Shown here one piece after another: positions 15,328 to 24,752 of a DNA stretch of 64,000 nucleotides (position 1 is the stretch's first letter; each line of letters begins with the position of its first letter). Made by a program: the position numbers and the translations under genes. Below the pieces are notes generated by a model. It worked only from the letters and a program-made list of their open reading frames with translations. It was not told the DNA's origin and ran no database searches. Source of the DNA: Streptantibioticus rubrisoli (lineage in GTDB: Bacteria > Actinomycetota > Actinomycetes > Streptomycetales > Streptomycetaceae); contig NZ_JANFNH010000011.1 of the NCBI RefSeq assembly GCF_024436055.1, positions 62,001 through 126,000 of the forward strand. Reading direction: 5' to 3'.

Positions 15328-16492
15328 CGCCCTCGGCGGGCGCGCCGCGATCGTGGGGATCGGCGCCACGGCGTTCACCAAGGACTCCGGCCGCAGTGAG
15401 CTCGCCCTCGCCGCCGAGGCGGTGCGCTGCGCGCTGGACGACGCGGGACTGCGCCCCGGGGACGTCGACGGGCTGGTCACCTTCACCATGGACACCAGCC
15501 CGGAGATCACCGTCGCGCAGGCGACCGGCATGGGCGAGCTGTCCTTCTTCTCCCGTGTCCACTACGGCGGCGGCGCGGCCTGCGCCACCGTCCAGCAGGC
15601 GGCGCTCGCGGTCGCCACGGGGGTGGCCGAAGTGGTGGTCTGCTACCGGGCGTTCAACGAGCGCTCCGGCCGCCGGTTCGGCTCCGGCGTCCAGCACCGC
15701 GAACCGTCCGCCGAGGGAGTGGCACTGGGCTGGGTGCTGCCGTTCGGACTGCTGACGCCCGCCTCATGGGTGGCGATGGCCGCTCAGCGGTACCTGTTCA
15801 GGTACGGGCTGAGCCCCGACGCCTTCGGGCCGGTCGCGGTCGCCGACCGTCGGCACGCCGCCACGAATCCGGCCGCGTACTTCTACCGCAGGCCCATCAC
15901 GCTCGCCGATCACGCCGCCTCGCGCTGGATCGCCGAGCCGCTGCGGCTGCTCGACTGCTGCCAGGAGACCGACGGGGGTCAGGCACTCGTCGTCACCTCG
16001 CTGGAGCGCGCCCGTGACCTGCGGCAACGACCCGCGGTCATCGCCGCGGCGGCACAGGGCGCGGGCCGTGCGCAGCAGCAGATGACCAGCTTCTACCGTG
16101 ACGACCTCAGCGGGCTGCCGGAGATGGGGGTGGTCGCCCGCCAACTGTGGCGCTCCTCGGGGCTCGGGCCCGGCGATGTGGACACGGCCGTGCTGTACGA
16201 CCACTTCTCGCCGTTCGTACTGATGCAACTGGAGGAGTTCGGTTTCTGCGGGCGCGGCGAGGCGGCCGACTTCGCCGCCGACGGCGGGCTGGAGATCGAC
16301 GGGCGGCTGCCGGTCAACACCCACGGCGGCCAGCTCGGCGAAGCGTATCTGCACGGCATGAACGGCATCGCCGAGGCGGTACGGCAGGTGCGCGGCAGCA
16401 GCGTCAACCAGGTCCCCGGCGCGTCCTTGGCGCTGGTCACCGCGGGCACCGGTGTGCCGACATCCGGTCTGCTGCTGGGCCGCGACGGCTGA
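15308..16492 (+). CDS. Thiolase-fold lipid-transfer protein (Ltp2-like aldolase)
   Basis: This 394-residue thiolase-fold protein starts RAAIVGIGATAFTKDSGRSE. It has the Cys of GGGAACATVQQA near residue 92, YDHFSPF near 297, and Tyr347 in GEAYLHGMNG. Actinobacterial Ltp2 enzymes are not thiolases: with ChsH2's DUF35 domain they perform retro-aldol removal of the last three-carbon side chain of cholesterol, using a tyrosine. Gene order and fusion partner strongly support that role. Streptomyces genomes often keep this trio without a full cholesterol locus, so the true substrate may differ. Confidence 0.85.
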   Translation: MSLHGPDALGGRAAIVGIGATAFTKDSGRSELALAAEAVRCALDDAGLRPGDVDGLVTFTMDTSPEITVAQATGMGELSFFSRVHYGGGAACATVQQAALAVATGVAEVVVCYRAFNERSGRRFGSGVQHREPSAEGVALGWVLPFGLLTPASWVAMAAQRYLFRYGLSPDAFGPVAVADRRHAATNPAAYFYRRPITLADHAASRWIAEPLRLLDCCQETDGGQALVVTSLERARDLRQRPAVIAAAAQGAGRAQQQMTSFYRDDLSGLPEMGVVARQLWRSSGLGPGDVDTAVLYDHFSPFVLMQLEEFGFCGRGEAADFAADGGLEIDGRLPVNTHGGQLGEAYLHGMNGIAEAVRQVRGSSVNQVPGASLALVTAGTGVPTSGLLLGRDG

Positions 16493-16606
16493 CGGCCGCC
16501 GCGCGCACCACTCACGGGGGACCCGATGGGTGCAGACGGCTGAACCCGACGTTCCATGGGGCGCGCCTCCCGCGTACCGTGCCCGCCGCCCTTTTGACTC
16601 CCCGTC

Positions 16607-17863
16607 ATGCGCGATAACAACCGGATCATCCGACTTGTGCTTGTCATGCTGGCGTCCCTCGCCTGCGGGGCGGCGGGCGTCATGCCGGTCGCGGCGAAGG
16701 GCACGGCGCGGCCCGGCCCGCACCAGAGGGTCCTCTACGCCCACGCACGCCACACCGGCCGGGCACCGTCGCGTAGGCCCGGCGGCGCCCCCCGCACGCC
16801 GTCGCACAGACCCCGCGACCCAGGTCCCGCCTCCGGACCGTCGCCGCTCGGACCCGGCCCGGTGCCAGCACCCGGCCAGCCCCGCAACCCGTTCCCGCCT
16901 CCCGGCTGGCCCGGCGACCTACGGCTGCCCGACCTCGGCGACCTGCGGGACCTGGGCAACCTGGGAGACCTCGGGGACCTGGGCGGCGTCGGCATCGTCG
17001 GCGGCCTGGACACCCCTGGCGTGCCGGCGCCCACCCAGCCGCCCACCATGCCGACGCCCACCCCGCCCAGCACGCGCAACCCGCACCAGCGCGCCGGCCA
17101 GTCGCATGTGTGGCCCACCACCGACGACCCGCGCCACCACGGCGCCCAGATCTTCCAGGGCTGGGGGTTCGACATCTGCTCGGCACCCTCGCTGGACACC
17201 ATGCGGGCCTGGCGGGACTCCAAGTACGGCGCGATCGGCGTCTACATCGGCGGCAGGTCCCGCAGCTGCCCCCAGGACAACCTGACCGCCCACTGGGTGC
17301 GCAGGGTGACCAAGATGGGCTGGCGGTTGCTGCCGGTCTACGTCGGCTCCCAGTCCCCGTGCGCCACCGCCGAACGGCACCGGGTGAACGTGATCGACGA
17401 GGAGGACATCGACGGCCAGGCCGCGCACGAGGCCGACGACGCGGTCTACAACGCGGAGCGCCTCGGCATGGAGCGCAACAGCCCGATCTACCTCGACATG
17501 GAGTCCTACGACACGCAGTACCGGTTCTGCACCCGCCCGGTGCTGGAGTTCGTCCAGGCCTGGAGCAGGGAGCTGCGCGACCGCGGCTATCTGCCCGGCT
17601 TCTACAGCAACGTCAACGCCGGAATCGCGCAGATGGAGCGCGCCCGCCGACACGGCCACCCCGACCTGCCGGACCTGCTGTGGTTCGCGCATTGGGGCGT
17701 GGAGCCCGACGTGTACGACGAGCCGAAGCTGTCCAGCGGCGCCTGGCGCCCGCACCGCAGGGTCCACCAGTACGCCGGTGACAAGCGCGAGACGCACGGC
17801 GGCCGGACCATGGTCATCGACCGTGACCTGGTCGACGCACCGGTGGCGATCATCCGCAAGTAG
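16607..17863 (+). CDS. Secreted DUF1906 (glycoside-hydrolase-like) protein
   Basis: This 418-residue protein has an N-terminal signal peptide (~1-29). A long Pro/Arg/Gly-rich linker (~30-165) includes leucine-aspartate repeats (LGDLRDLGNLGDLGDLGG). A C-terminal domain (~175-415) begins with GAQIFQGWGFDICSAPSLDTM, then YGAIGVYIGG, PIYLDMESYD and PGFYSNVNAGI. This is the DUF1906/Rv2525c-like TIM-barrel family, related to GH25 lysozymes. Asp and Glu in LDMESYD occupy the catalytic region. A cell-envelope role is likely; activity is unproven. ATG 16607 has a weak ribosome site. Confidence 0.8.
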   Translation: MRDNNRIIRLVLVMLASLACGAAGVMPVAAKGTARPGPHQRVLYAHARHTGRAPSRRPGGAPRTPSHRPRDPGPASGPSPLGPGPVPAPGQPRNPFPPPGWPGDLRLPDLGDLRDLGNLGDLGDLGGVGIVGGLDTPGVPAPTQPPTMPTPTPPSTRNPHQRAGQSHVWPTTDDPRHHGAQIFQGWGFDICSAPSLDTMRAWRDSKYGAIGVYIGGRSRSCPQDNLTAHWVRRVTKMGWRLLPVYVGSQSPCATAERHRVNVIDEEDIDGQAAHEADDAVYNAERLGMERNSPIYLDMESYDTQYRFCTRPVLEFVQAWSRELRDRGYLPGFYSNVNAGIAQMERARRHGHPDLPDLLWFAHWGVEPDVYDEPKLSSGAWRPHRRVHQYAGDKRETHGGRTMVIDRDLVDAPVAIIRK

Positions 17864-18120
17864 GGCTGACGCGGCCACATCACACCCGGCGCGCGCGGCC
17901 GTCGCCCGGGGCAGCCGTCACCTGCTGTGGCGCCGCCCTGACGCGACCGGCACCGGGCGCGCGCCGTGGTCCGCGGCCGTGGCTGTGCACTCGGGTGGAA
18001 CCCCGAACCGTGTCCACCCTCGGGAGGTAGGAAGGGCCCGCCCCCTACGACTTCAGGGTGACCCCGCTTCGGGACCTGCGGCCGATCCCCGGCGCCGTCC
18101 GCGCTCATAGCGTTGAGTGC

Positions 18121-18633
18121 ATGACCACGCCTGTGTGCACCAGCGCTCAGCAGCAGTTCACCAGTTACGTCCAGGACAGGGGACCGGTGCTGCTGCGCAC
18201 CGCCCGTTCCCTGACCGCCAACCCGTGTGACGCCGAGGACCTGTTGCAGACGGCGCTGGCCAAGACCTATCTGGCGTGGGACCGGATCGCCGACCACGGC
18301 GCGCTGGACGGCTATGTACGGCGCACGCTGGTCAACACGCGCACCTCGCAGTGGCGCAAGCGCCGCCTGGACGAGTTCGTCTGCGAGGAGCTGCCGGAGA
18401 GCACCGAGCCCGGGCCCGACCCGGCCGAGCGCCAGGCGCAGCGCGACGCCCTGTGGACCGCGATAGCCCGGCTCCCCGCCCGGCAGCGCGCGATGGTCGT
18501 GCTGCGCTACTACGAGGACCTCACCGAGGTGCAGACCGCCCAGTTGCTCGGCGTCTCGGTGGGCACGGTCAAGAGCTCGGTCTCCCGGGCCCTGGTGAAG
18601 TTGCGCACCGACCCCGAACTCCTCGCCTGGTAA
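18121..18633 (+). CDS. SigE-family ECF RNA polymerase sigma factor
   Basis: This 170-residue protein has region 2 (FTSYVQDRGPVLLRTARSLT, then DAEDLLQTALAKTYLAWDRI) and region 4 (RLPARQRAMVVLRYYEDLTE, then AQLLGVSVGTVKSSVSRAL). This is the ECF group named SigE family. ATG 18121 was chosen because region 2 follows directly. No anti-sigma gene is next to it; the gene after it encodes an acyl-CoA ligase. Signal and targets are unknown. Confidence 0.88.
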   Translation: MTTPVCTSAQQQFTSYVQDRGPVLLRTARSLTANPCDAEDLLQTALAKTYLAWDRIADHGALDGYVRRTLVNTRTSQWRKRRLDEFVCEELPESTEPGPDPAERQAQRDALWTAIARLPARQRAMVVLRYYEDLTEVQTAQLLGVSVGTVKSSVSRALVKLRTDPELLAW

Positions 18634-18756
18634 CCGCGTCCGCCCCCTGGACGGAAACCACCGACCTCGTCGAAGACCGCCACACGGTAGTGACATACCG
18701 CTGGGTATGCCGCCACAATCGCCGGAGATACTCGCCCGTAACGTGGGAGGCTCCCG

Positions 18757-20403
18757 GTGCTCAGCACGATGCAGGACGTACCACTGACCGTCACGCGCAT
18801 CCTCGTCCACGGTGCGCTGGTCCACGGGCGGTCCCAGGTGACGACCTGGACCGGGGAGGGCGAGCCGCGGCGCCGCTCCTTCCGGGACATCGGGATCCGC
18901 GCCGTACAACTGGCCAACGCGCTCCGCGACGAACTCGGCGTCGCCCCCGACGACCGGGTGGCCACGCTGATGTGGAACAACGCCGAGCACGTCGAGGCGT
19001 ACTTCGCGATCCCGGCCATGGGCGCGGTGCTGCACACCCTCAACCTGCGGTTGCCCGCCGAGCAGTTGACGTGGATCGTCAACCACGCGGCGGACCGGGT
19101 CATCCTGGTCAACGGCACGCTGCTGCCGATGCTCGCACCGCTGCTGCCCCGGCTGGAGTCCGTCGAGCACCTGGTGGTCGTCGGGCCCGGCGACACCTCC
19201 GTACTCGACGGCTGCCGCCCCACCGTCCACGAGTACGAGTCGCTGCTCGCCGACCGCCCGCGCCGCTACGACTGGCCGGAGCTGGACGAACGGCAGGCCG
19301 CGGCGATGTGCTACACCTCGGGCACCACCGGCGACCCCAAGGGCGTGGTCTACAGCCACCGTTCCATCTACCTGCACTCGATGCAGGTCAACATGGGCGA
19401 GTCGTTCTCGCTGTCCGACCGGGACACCACCTTGCCCATCGTCCCGATGTTCCACGTCAACGCCTGGGGCATTCCGCACGCCGCGTTCATGACCGGCATC
19501 AACATGCTGATGACCGACCGGTTCCTGCAGCCCGCCGCCATCGCCGAGATGATCGAGGCCGAGCGGCCCACCCACGCCGCCGCCGTTCCCACCATCTGGC
19601 AGGGGCTGCTCGACGAACTCGACGCCCGGCCCCGGGACGTCTCCTCGGTGCGCCAGGTGATAATCGGCGGCTCGGCCTGCCCGCCCTCGCTGATGCGGGA
19701 CTTCCAGGAGCGGCACGGCATCGAGGTCTGCCACGCCTGGGGGATGACCGAGACCTCACCGCTGGGCACGACCTCCCACCCCCCGGCCGGTGCTGAGGGC
19801 GACGAGGCGTGGGCGTACCGGTTCACCCAGGGCCGGTTCCCGGCCTCCGTGGAGCCCAGGCTGATCGGGCCGTCCGGTGAGGTGATGCCGTGGGACGGTG
19901 AGAGCGCGGGCGAGCTGGAGGTGCGCGGGCCGTGGATCGCGGGCGCCTACTTCGGCGGCGCCGGGGCCGAACCCCTCACGCCCGAGGACAAGTTCCACGA
20001 CGGCTGGCTGCGCACCGGTGACGTCGGGGTGATCTCACCGGACGGCTATCTGACGTTGACCGACCGGGCGAAGGACGTCATCAAGTCGGGCGGGGAGTGG
20101 ATCTCCTCGGTGGAGTTGGAGAACCACCTGATGGCCCACCCCGATGTGGCGGAGGCGGCCGTGGTCGCGGTCCCCGACGAGAAGTGGGGCGAACGGCCCC
20201 TGGCCACCGTGGTGTTGCGGGAGGGCGCCTCGGTGGACTACGCCACGCTGCGCGTCTTCCTCAGCGAACGCGTCGCCCGCTGGCAGGTTCCGGAGCGCTG
20301 GACGATCGTGCCTGCCGTGCCCAAGACATCGGTGGGCAAGTTCGACAAGAAGGTGATCCGCCGACAGTACGCGGACGGCCAGTTGGACGTCACACTGCTC
20401 TGA
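18757..20403 (+). CDS. Long-chain fatty-acid (acyl)-CoA ligase
   Basis: This 548-residue ANL-superfamily enzyme has the P-loop YTSGTTGDPKG at ~184-195, the second core motif GWLRTGDVG at ~415, and the catalytic lysine near 528 in KTSVGKFDKK. It makes acyl-CoA from a carboxylic acid and ATP via an acyl-adenylate. GTG 18757 lies 7 bp after GGGAGG. It lies close to the ChsH2/ChsH1/Ltp2 operon and could activate the same class of acids, but it is separated from it by two genes, so linkage is only suggestive. Confidence 0.9.
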   Translation: MLSTMQDVPLTVTRILVHGALVHGRSQVTTWTGEGEPRRRSFRDIGIRAVQLANALRDELGVAPDDRVATLMWNNAEHVEAYFAIPAMGAVLHTLNLRLPAEQLTWIVNHAADRVILVNGTLLPMLAPLLPRLESVEHLVVVGPGDTSVLDGCRPTVHEYESLLADRPRRYDWPELDERQAAAMCYTSGTTGDPKGVVYSHRSIYLHSMQVNMGESFSLSDRDTTLPIVPMFHVNAWGIPHAAFMTGINMLMTDRFLQPAAIAEMIEAERPTHAAAVPTIWQGLLDELDARPRDVSSVRQVIIGGSACPPSLMRDFQERHGIEVCHAWGMTETSPLGTTSHPPAGAEGDEAWAYRFTQGRFPASVEPRLIGPSGEVMPWDGESAGELEVRGPWIAGAYFGGAGAEPLTPEDKFHDGWLRTGDVGVISPDGYLTLTDRAKDVIKSGGEWISSVELENHLMAHPDVAEAAVVAVPDEKWGERPLATVVLREGASVDYATLRVFLSERVARWQVPERWTIVPAVPKTSVGKFDKKVIRRQYADGQLDVTLL

Positions 20404-20433
20404 TCCGCCCTGCCCACCTGGCGGTTGGGATGG

Positions 20434-20459
20434 GTCCGGCGGTCGGCTGACCGCCGGAC
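20434..20459. terminator. Bidirectional hairpin between convergent genes
   Basis: A perfect 11-bp stem (GTCCGGCGGTC / GACCGCCGGAC) with a 4-base loop lies between the acyl-CoA ligase stop and the stop of the leftward PAS/kinase gene. It probably serves both transcripts. Confidence 0.7.
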
Positions 20460-20463
20460 CGTC

Positions 20464-23400
20464 CTACGCCTCGGCGCCGATCTTGCTCAGCAGGTCCACG
20501 ATCCGGCCCTGCACCTCGGCACTGGTGGAACGTTCCGCGAGGAACAGCACCGTCTCGCCGGAGCCCAGGCGCGGCAGTTCGGCCGGTTCGATGTCCACCG
20601 AGGTGTAGACGACGAGCGGGGTGCGGTTCAGCAGACCGTTGGCCCGCAGCCAGTCGACAATCCCCACCCGGCGCCGCCTGATCAGCATCAGATCCATCAC
20701 GACCAGGTTCGGTCGCATCTGTGCGGCGAGCGTTGCGGCGTCGCCCTCCGACGCCGCGTGCGCCACCTGCATGCCGCGCCGCTCCAACGTCGCGGTGAAC
20801 GCCGCCGCGATGTCCCGGTGGCTCTCCACCAGCAGCACCCGCGGCGGGTGCTGCTCACTGTCCCGCGGCGCCAGCGCCTTGAGCAGCACCGCCGGATCGG
20901 CGCCGTACGCCGCCTCCCGCGTCGCCTGCCCGAGCCCGGCCGTCACCAGCACCGGAACCTCAGCGGCCACCGCCGCCGCCCGCAACGACTGCAGCGCGGT
21001 CCGGGTGATCGGCCCGGTCAGCGGGTCCACGAACAGCGCCGCCGGATACTCGGCGACCTGCGCGTCCACCTCCTCCCGCGACCGCACCGTCACCGGACGG
21101 TAGCCGCGGTCGGTCAGCGCCTGCCGGGTCGACACATCGGGCTCCGGCCAGACCAGCAGCCGACGCGGACTGCTCAGCTCCACGCCCACGCCGTCCGCCT
21201 CCGCGGCGGGCGCCGCCGGGGCCGCGCTGACCTCCACCGCACCGTTCGGACCGTCCAGGTGCTCGGGTCCCTCGTCACCCTCGGCGGGCGCGCCTATGGC
21301 GAACGCCTGACCCTCACCCTGGCTGTCGCTGGCCTGGAACGCCGGATTCGACGCGCCCGCCCGCTCCGTCGGGTGCTGCCGGGCGGGCTCACCGGCCTGC
21401 GGCTGCGGGGGAGCCGTCAGCTTCCGCCGCCGCCCGGAACCGCCACCCACGGCGGGCTGCCCGGCCGGGGGCGTCTGCCCCGGCTGGACGTACGCCACGC
21501 CCTGCCCGAGCGTCCGCACACTGATCGCCCGGCCCTCCGACTGCGGCGACTGGGCGGCCTGCGGCGTGCCGTTGGCGTTGTGCCAACCGGACGGATTCTG
21601 CTGGCCGTTGGCCTGGTACGGGGCCGGACGTGCCGCCTGCGCCGGGCTCTGCGGCTCGCCCTGCGGCGGTCCTTGGTGCACCGGCTCGTCCACGGCGTCG
21701 GTGGCCGGGGGCAGCGAACCCGGCGACTCCGGCTCCGCGGCAGGCTTCCTGGCCCGGCGACCGGACGGTCGCGGCGCCTGCTCGGCGTCGGGCGACGGCA
21801 ACGCCGGTTCGATCGCCAGCGGTTCGGGTTGCTGCGGACCCGTGCCCTCCGGCAGCGCGCGCGCCCGGCGCCCACGGGGGGTGGCCGTCGCCTGTTCAGG
21901 CAGCGCGGGCAGGGCCGGGCGGCCGGGCTCGGGCTGCGGCGCGGCGGGCAGCCCCTCGGCCAACTCGGGCTCAGCCGACTGGGCGGGCGGCAACGCGTGT
22001 GCGGCTGGCCGCGCGGGCGGCAACTCGGGTTGCTGGCCCTCGGCCAGCGCGCGCCGAGCCCGGCGGCCGGTCGGCTTGGCCTGCGGCCCGGCCGCGTTGG
22101 AGCCGTTGGTTCCGTTCACCGCGACGTCGTCCGGGCCGGGCGGCTGCTCGATGCCGCCGGGCTCCGCACGGCGCAGCGCACGGCGGCGGCCAGTGGGCTG
22201 GTCCTGCGGGGCGGCGCTCGCCGAGGGGCCGGCCGGGAGCGCGATCGAGCCGCCGTTGCTCTCGTCGACCGGCCGCCGCGGGCGCGGCGTCCGACCGGCG
22301 CTCTGCCCGGCCGCCTCCTGCGGCTTCGGCCTGGCCGCCGTGCCCTGCGTGCCGCGCGCCGGGGCGGACGGCATCGGCAGTACCGTCGTCTCGGAGTCAC
22401 GCGCGACCGCCTTGCCGGGCGCCGCCTCACCGCCGCCCTCGCCGACCGGCACCTCAAGCACATAGGCGCTGCCGCCCTGCCCCGGAACCTCGTGTGTCTG
22501 CAGCACTCCGCCGTGCCGCTCCACGATGCCGCGGGTGATCGGCAGATGGACCGGGCTGCCGCCGCTGTGCGGGCCGCGCACCTCGATGCGGACCACCTCG
22601 CCGCGCTGCGCCGCCGCGACCACGATCGTGGAGTCACCGCCTCCGGCGACCACCGAGGTGCGTCCGGTGGCGTCCACCCCGGCCACGTCGGCGATCAGAT
22701 GGGCGAGCGCCTGCGACAGCCGCGGCCCGTCCACCACCGCCTGGATCGGCGGCGCGTGCACCGCGTACTGCGCGCGGCCGGGACCGATCAGGTCGATCGC
22801 CCCTTCCACGCCCGCCGCGACCACATCGTCGAGGCCGACCGCCGCCTTCTCCAGCTTGTCCTTGCCCGCGTCCAGCCGCTGGAACGCCAGCACGTTGTCG
22901 ATCAGCGCGGTCATCCGGGCGTATCCGGCGGCCAGATGGTGCAGCGTCTGGTTCGCCTCCGGCCACAACTGCCCGGCCGGATCCGCCGCCAGCCCCGACA
23001 GCTCGGTGCGCAGCTCGTCCAGCGGCGCGCGCAGCGAGGCGTCCAGCACCTCACGCAGTTGCGCGTGGCGGGCGGCCAGCGCGTCGAAGCGGCTGCGGTC
23101 GGTGAACGACATCACGGCGCCGACCAGTTGGTCGCCCTCGCGCACCGGCGCGGTGGTCAGGTCGACCGGCACCGGGCGCCCGTTCTTCGTCCACAGCACC
23201 TGCCCGCGCACCCGGTGCTTGCGCCCCGAGCGCAGCGTGTCGGCGAGCGGTGTCTCCTCCCACGGCAGCGCGCTGCCGTCCGCCCGCGAGTGGTGGATCA
23301 GCGGATGCAGCTCCTGACCGCCCAGATCGCTGGCCCGAAAGCCCAGGATCTGCGCGGCGGCCGGGTTGACCAGGACGACCTTGCCCTCGGTGTCCACGCC

Positions 23401-23886
23401 GACCACGCCCTCGCTGGCGGCGCGCAGGATCATCTCGGTCTGCCGCTGCTGGCGGGCGAGTTCGGCCTCGGTGTCCATGGTGCCGGTCAGGTCGCGCACC
23501 ACCAGCATCAGCAGTTCGTCACCGGTGTACAGATGGTGCGGATCGGCGTACGGGGTGCGCCCGTCCTCCAGGTTGGCGCTGGTCACCTCGACCGGGAACT
23601 CGCTGCCGTCAGTGCGCCGGGCGACCATCCGGGTCGGCTTGGTGCGCCGGTCCTCCTCCGAGTCCGGGCGGCGCATCGAACCAGGGATGCGCCGGGAGTC
23701 GAAGGCGGGCAGCAGATCGAGCAGACCCCGACCGACCAGGGCGGTGCCGGGCGCCTCGAACGTTTCCAGGGCTATGGCGTTGGCGTTGACGACCGTACCG
23801 TTGGCGTTCACCAGCAACAGCGCGTCGGGGAGGGCGTCGAGTATTGCCGCGAGGCGAGCAGCGCCTCGGGATGGCCTGCTGCTCAC
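20464..23886 (-). CDS. PAS-PAS hybrid histidine-kinase-like protein with receiver domains
   Basis: This 1140-residue protein has two PAS domains (~10-130 and ~145-270), a DHp-like helix near 275-305, and a HATPase domain (~330-465). A very long Pro/Ala/Arg/Gln-rich linker follows (~470-900), then two receiver-like domains (~905-1000, weak; ~1010-1135, with the phospho-Asp context VVMDLML). In the DHp helix the segment reads DASLRAPLDELR, with Ser (near residue 284) where the phosphoacceptor His of HELRxPL belongs. It may thus be a pseudokinase or sensor scaffold. GTG 23886 follows AGGGAGGA. No partner regulator is adjacent. Confidence 0.82.
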   Translation of the reverse strand: MSSRPSRGAARLAAILDALPDALLLVNANGTVVNANAIALETFEAPGTALVGRGLLDLLPAFDSRRIPGSMRRPDSEEDRRTKPTRMVARRTDGSEFPVEVTSANLEDGRTPYADPHHLYTGDELLMLVVRDLTGTMDTEAELARQQRQTEMILRAASEGVVGVDTEGKVVLVNPAAAQILGFRASDLGGQELHPLIHHSRADGSALPWEETPLADTLRSGRKHRVRGQVLWTKNGRPVPVDLTTAPVREGDQLVGAVMSFTDRSRFDALAARHAQLREVLDASLRAPLDELRTELSGLAADPAGQLWPEANQTLHHLAAGYARMTALIDNVLAFQRLDAGKDKLEKAAVGLDDVVAAGVEGAIDLIGPGRAQYAVHAPPIQAVVDGPRLSQALAHLIADVAGVDATGRTSVVAGGGDSTIVVAAAQRGEVVRIEVRGPHSGGSPVHLPITRGIVERHGGVLQTHEVPGQGGSAYVLEVPVGEGGGEAAPGKAVARDSETTVLPMPSAPARGTQGTAARPKPQEAAGQSAGRTPRPRRPVDESNGGSIALPAGPSASAAPQDQPTGRRRALRRAEPGGIEQPPGPDDVAVNGTNGSNAAGPQAKPTGRRARRALAEGQQPELPPARPAAHALPPAQSAEPELAEGLPAAPQPEPGRPALPALPEQATATPRGRRARALPEGTGPQQPEPLAIEPALPSPDAEQAPRPSGRRARKPAAEPESPGSLPPATDAVDEPVHQGPPQGEPQSPAQAARPAPYQANGQQNPSGWHNANGTPQAAQSPQSEGRAISVRTLGQGVAYVQPGQTPPAGQPAVGGGSGRRRKLTAPPQPQAGEPARQHPTERAGASNPAFQASDSQGEGQAFAIGAPAEGDEGPEHLDGPNGAVEVSAAPAAPAAEADGVGVELSSPRRLLVWPEPDVSTRQALTDRGYRPVTVRSREEVDAQVAEYPAALFVDPLTGPITRTALQSLRAAAVAAEVPVLVTAGLGQATREAAYGADPAVLLKALAPRDSEQHPPRVLLVESHRDIAAAFTATLERRGMQVAHAASEGDAATLAAQMRPNLVVMDLMLIRRRRVGIVDWLRANGLLNRTPLVVYTSVDIEPAELPRLGSGETVLFLAERSTSAEVQGRIVDLLSKIGAEA

Positions 23887-24236
23887 GAGACGCGTCCTCC
23901 CTGATACCGCACTTGCTGATACCGCTCTTTGTTCAGCTGGCTCGGCGATCGCGGGCTGCTATCACCGATGGCCCATCTTGCCCTTCCCCCCGTGGCATGT
24001 CACCACAGGAGTGTAAGGGGCGGGCTCCTGGGCACGGTGGCGGATGACGTAGAGCAAGGAGAGGTTCCGTGACGATCTTGTCCGGGTCCGACTAACCCCG
24101 ACTAATGCCGACCAAGCCGGACCGTTCCCGCCCGCGCCGGACCGTTCCTGCGCCTGGGTTGAGCGAGTGCGCCGAACGGTTGGCCGGGCGGGTGATTCCG
24201 GTACCGGTCCGGCGCGACGGGCGCGCCCAAGGCGGC
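23887..24236. other. Intergenic, no gene seen
   Basis: The 350-bp region upstream of the leftward PAS/kinase gene and at the end of the inhibitor gene holds no convincing frame. It contains the promoter of the kinase-like gene and probably the terminator of the protease inhibitor gene. A repeat of the form ccgac-taa-ccccgac-taa occurs near 24090. Confidence 0.4.
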
Positions 24237-24752
24237 TCACCGTACCGGGGCGCCGGACATCCGGCCCGGCGCCGGGAGTACGGGCTCCATCCGCTGCCAC
24301 CGCGCGGCCTGGCAGCCATCGTTCCGGTTGTAGGTGTCCTCGACGTGCCGCCCGTGCCAGGTTCCGGTGATCCGCGCGCTCTGCGGCCCGCCGTACAACT
24401 CCGTGCACATCTGACCGCGCGGTACGGGGCCGAGCGGACCGCCGAGCGCGTCGAGCCGGTCGCACGCCGCCTGCGCGCCCGGCAGCGAGCCGCCGGTGGG
24501 GTGGCAGCTGAGCGTGTTGGTGACGATGACGCCGCTGCCGTCGTCGTACGTGACGGTGAGCTGGTCGCCCGCCGCCTCGGGCAACGGCAGGGGCAGCGGC
24601 AACGGCACCGGCATCCGCGTGGCGGCCGAGGCCGGGACGGGCACGGCGGCCAGCGCCAGCACCACCGTGGCGGAGAGCGAGCGGCCGAGCGCCCGGGGCG
24701 AACGGGTTTCGGTGTGGCGCTTGGTGTGAGCACGGTCACGGAGACGGAACAT
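24237..24752 (-). CDS. Subtilisin-inhibitor-like (SSI) protein
   Basis: This 171-residue secreted protein has a basic N-terminus and hydrophobic core (RSLSATVVLALAAVPVPASA), with cleavage near residue 43. The mature part keeps the four cysteines of the SSI fold: LSCHPTGG and AAC, then QMC and DGC. SSIs are abundant extracellular serine-protease inhibitors of Streptomyces. At the reactive loop the canonical C-P-M-V-Y is here C-T-E-L-Y, placing Glu at P1, which should change protease specificity. ATG 24752 follows GGGAGCC. It is a single-gene unit. Confidence 0.85.
   Translation of the reverse strand: MFRLRDRAHTKRHTETRSPRALGRSLSATVVLALAAVPVPASAATRMPVPLPLPLPLPEAAGDQLTVTYDDGSGVIVTNTLSCHPTGGSLPGAQAACDRLDALGGPLGPVPRGQMCTELYGGPQSARITGTWHGRHVEDTYNRNDGCQAARWQRMEPVLPAPGRMSGAPVR

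Noticed and set aside
17602-19734. 710-codon open frame on the minus strand
   Set aside because: Shadow of the DUF1906, ECF sigma and acyl-CoA ligase genes; no motif.
14008-20403. Natural product gene cluster
   Set aside because: No synthase or synthetase modules; genes fit acyl-CoA/steroid-type catabolism.
20425-23904. 1159-codon open frame on the plus strand
   Set aside because: It is the mirror of the PAS/kinase-like gene on the minus strand; its composition (Arg/His/Leu-rich with no domains) is typical of antisense reading in GC-rich DNA.
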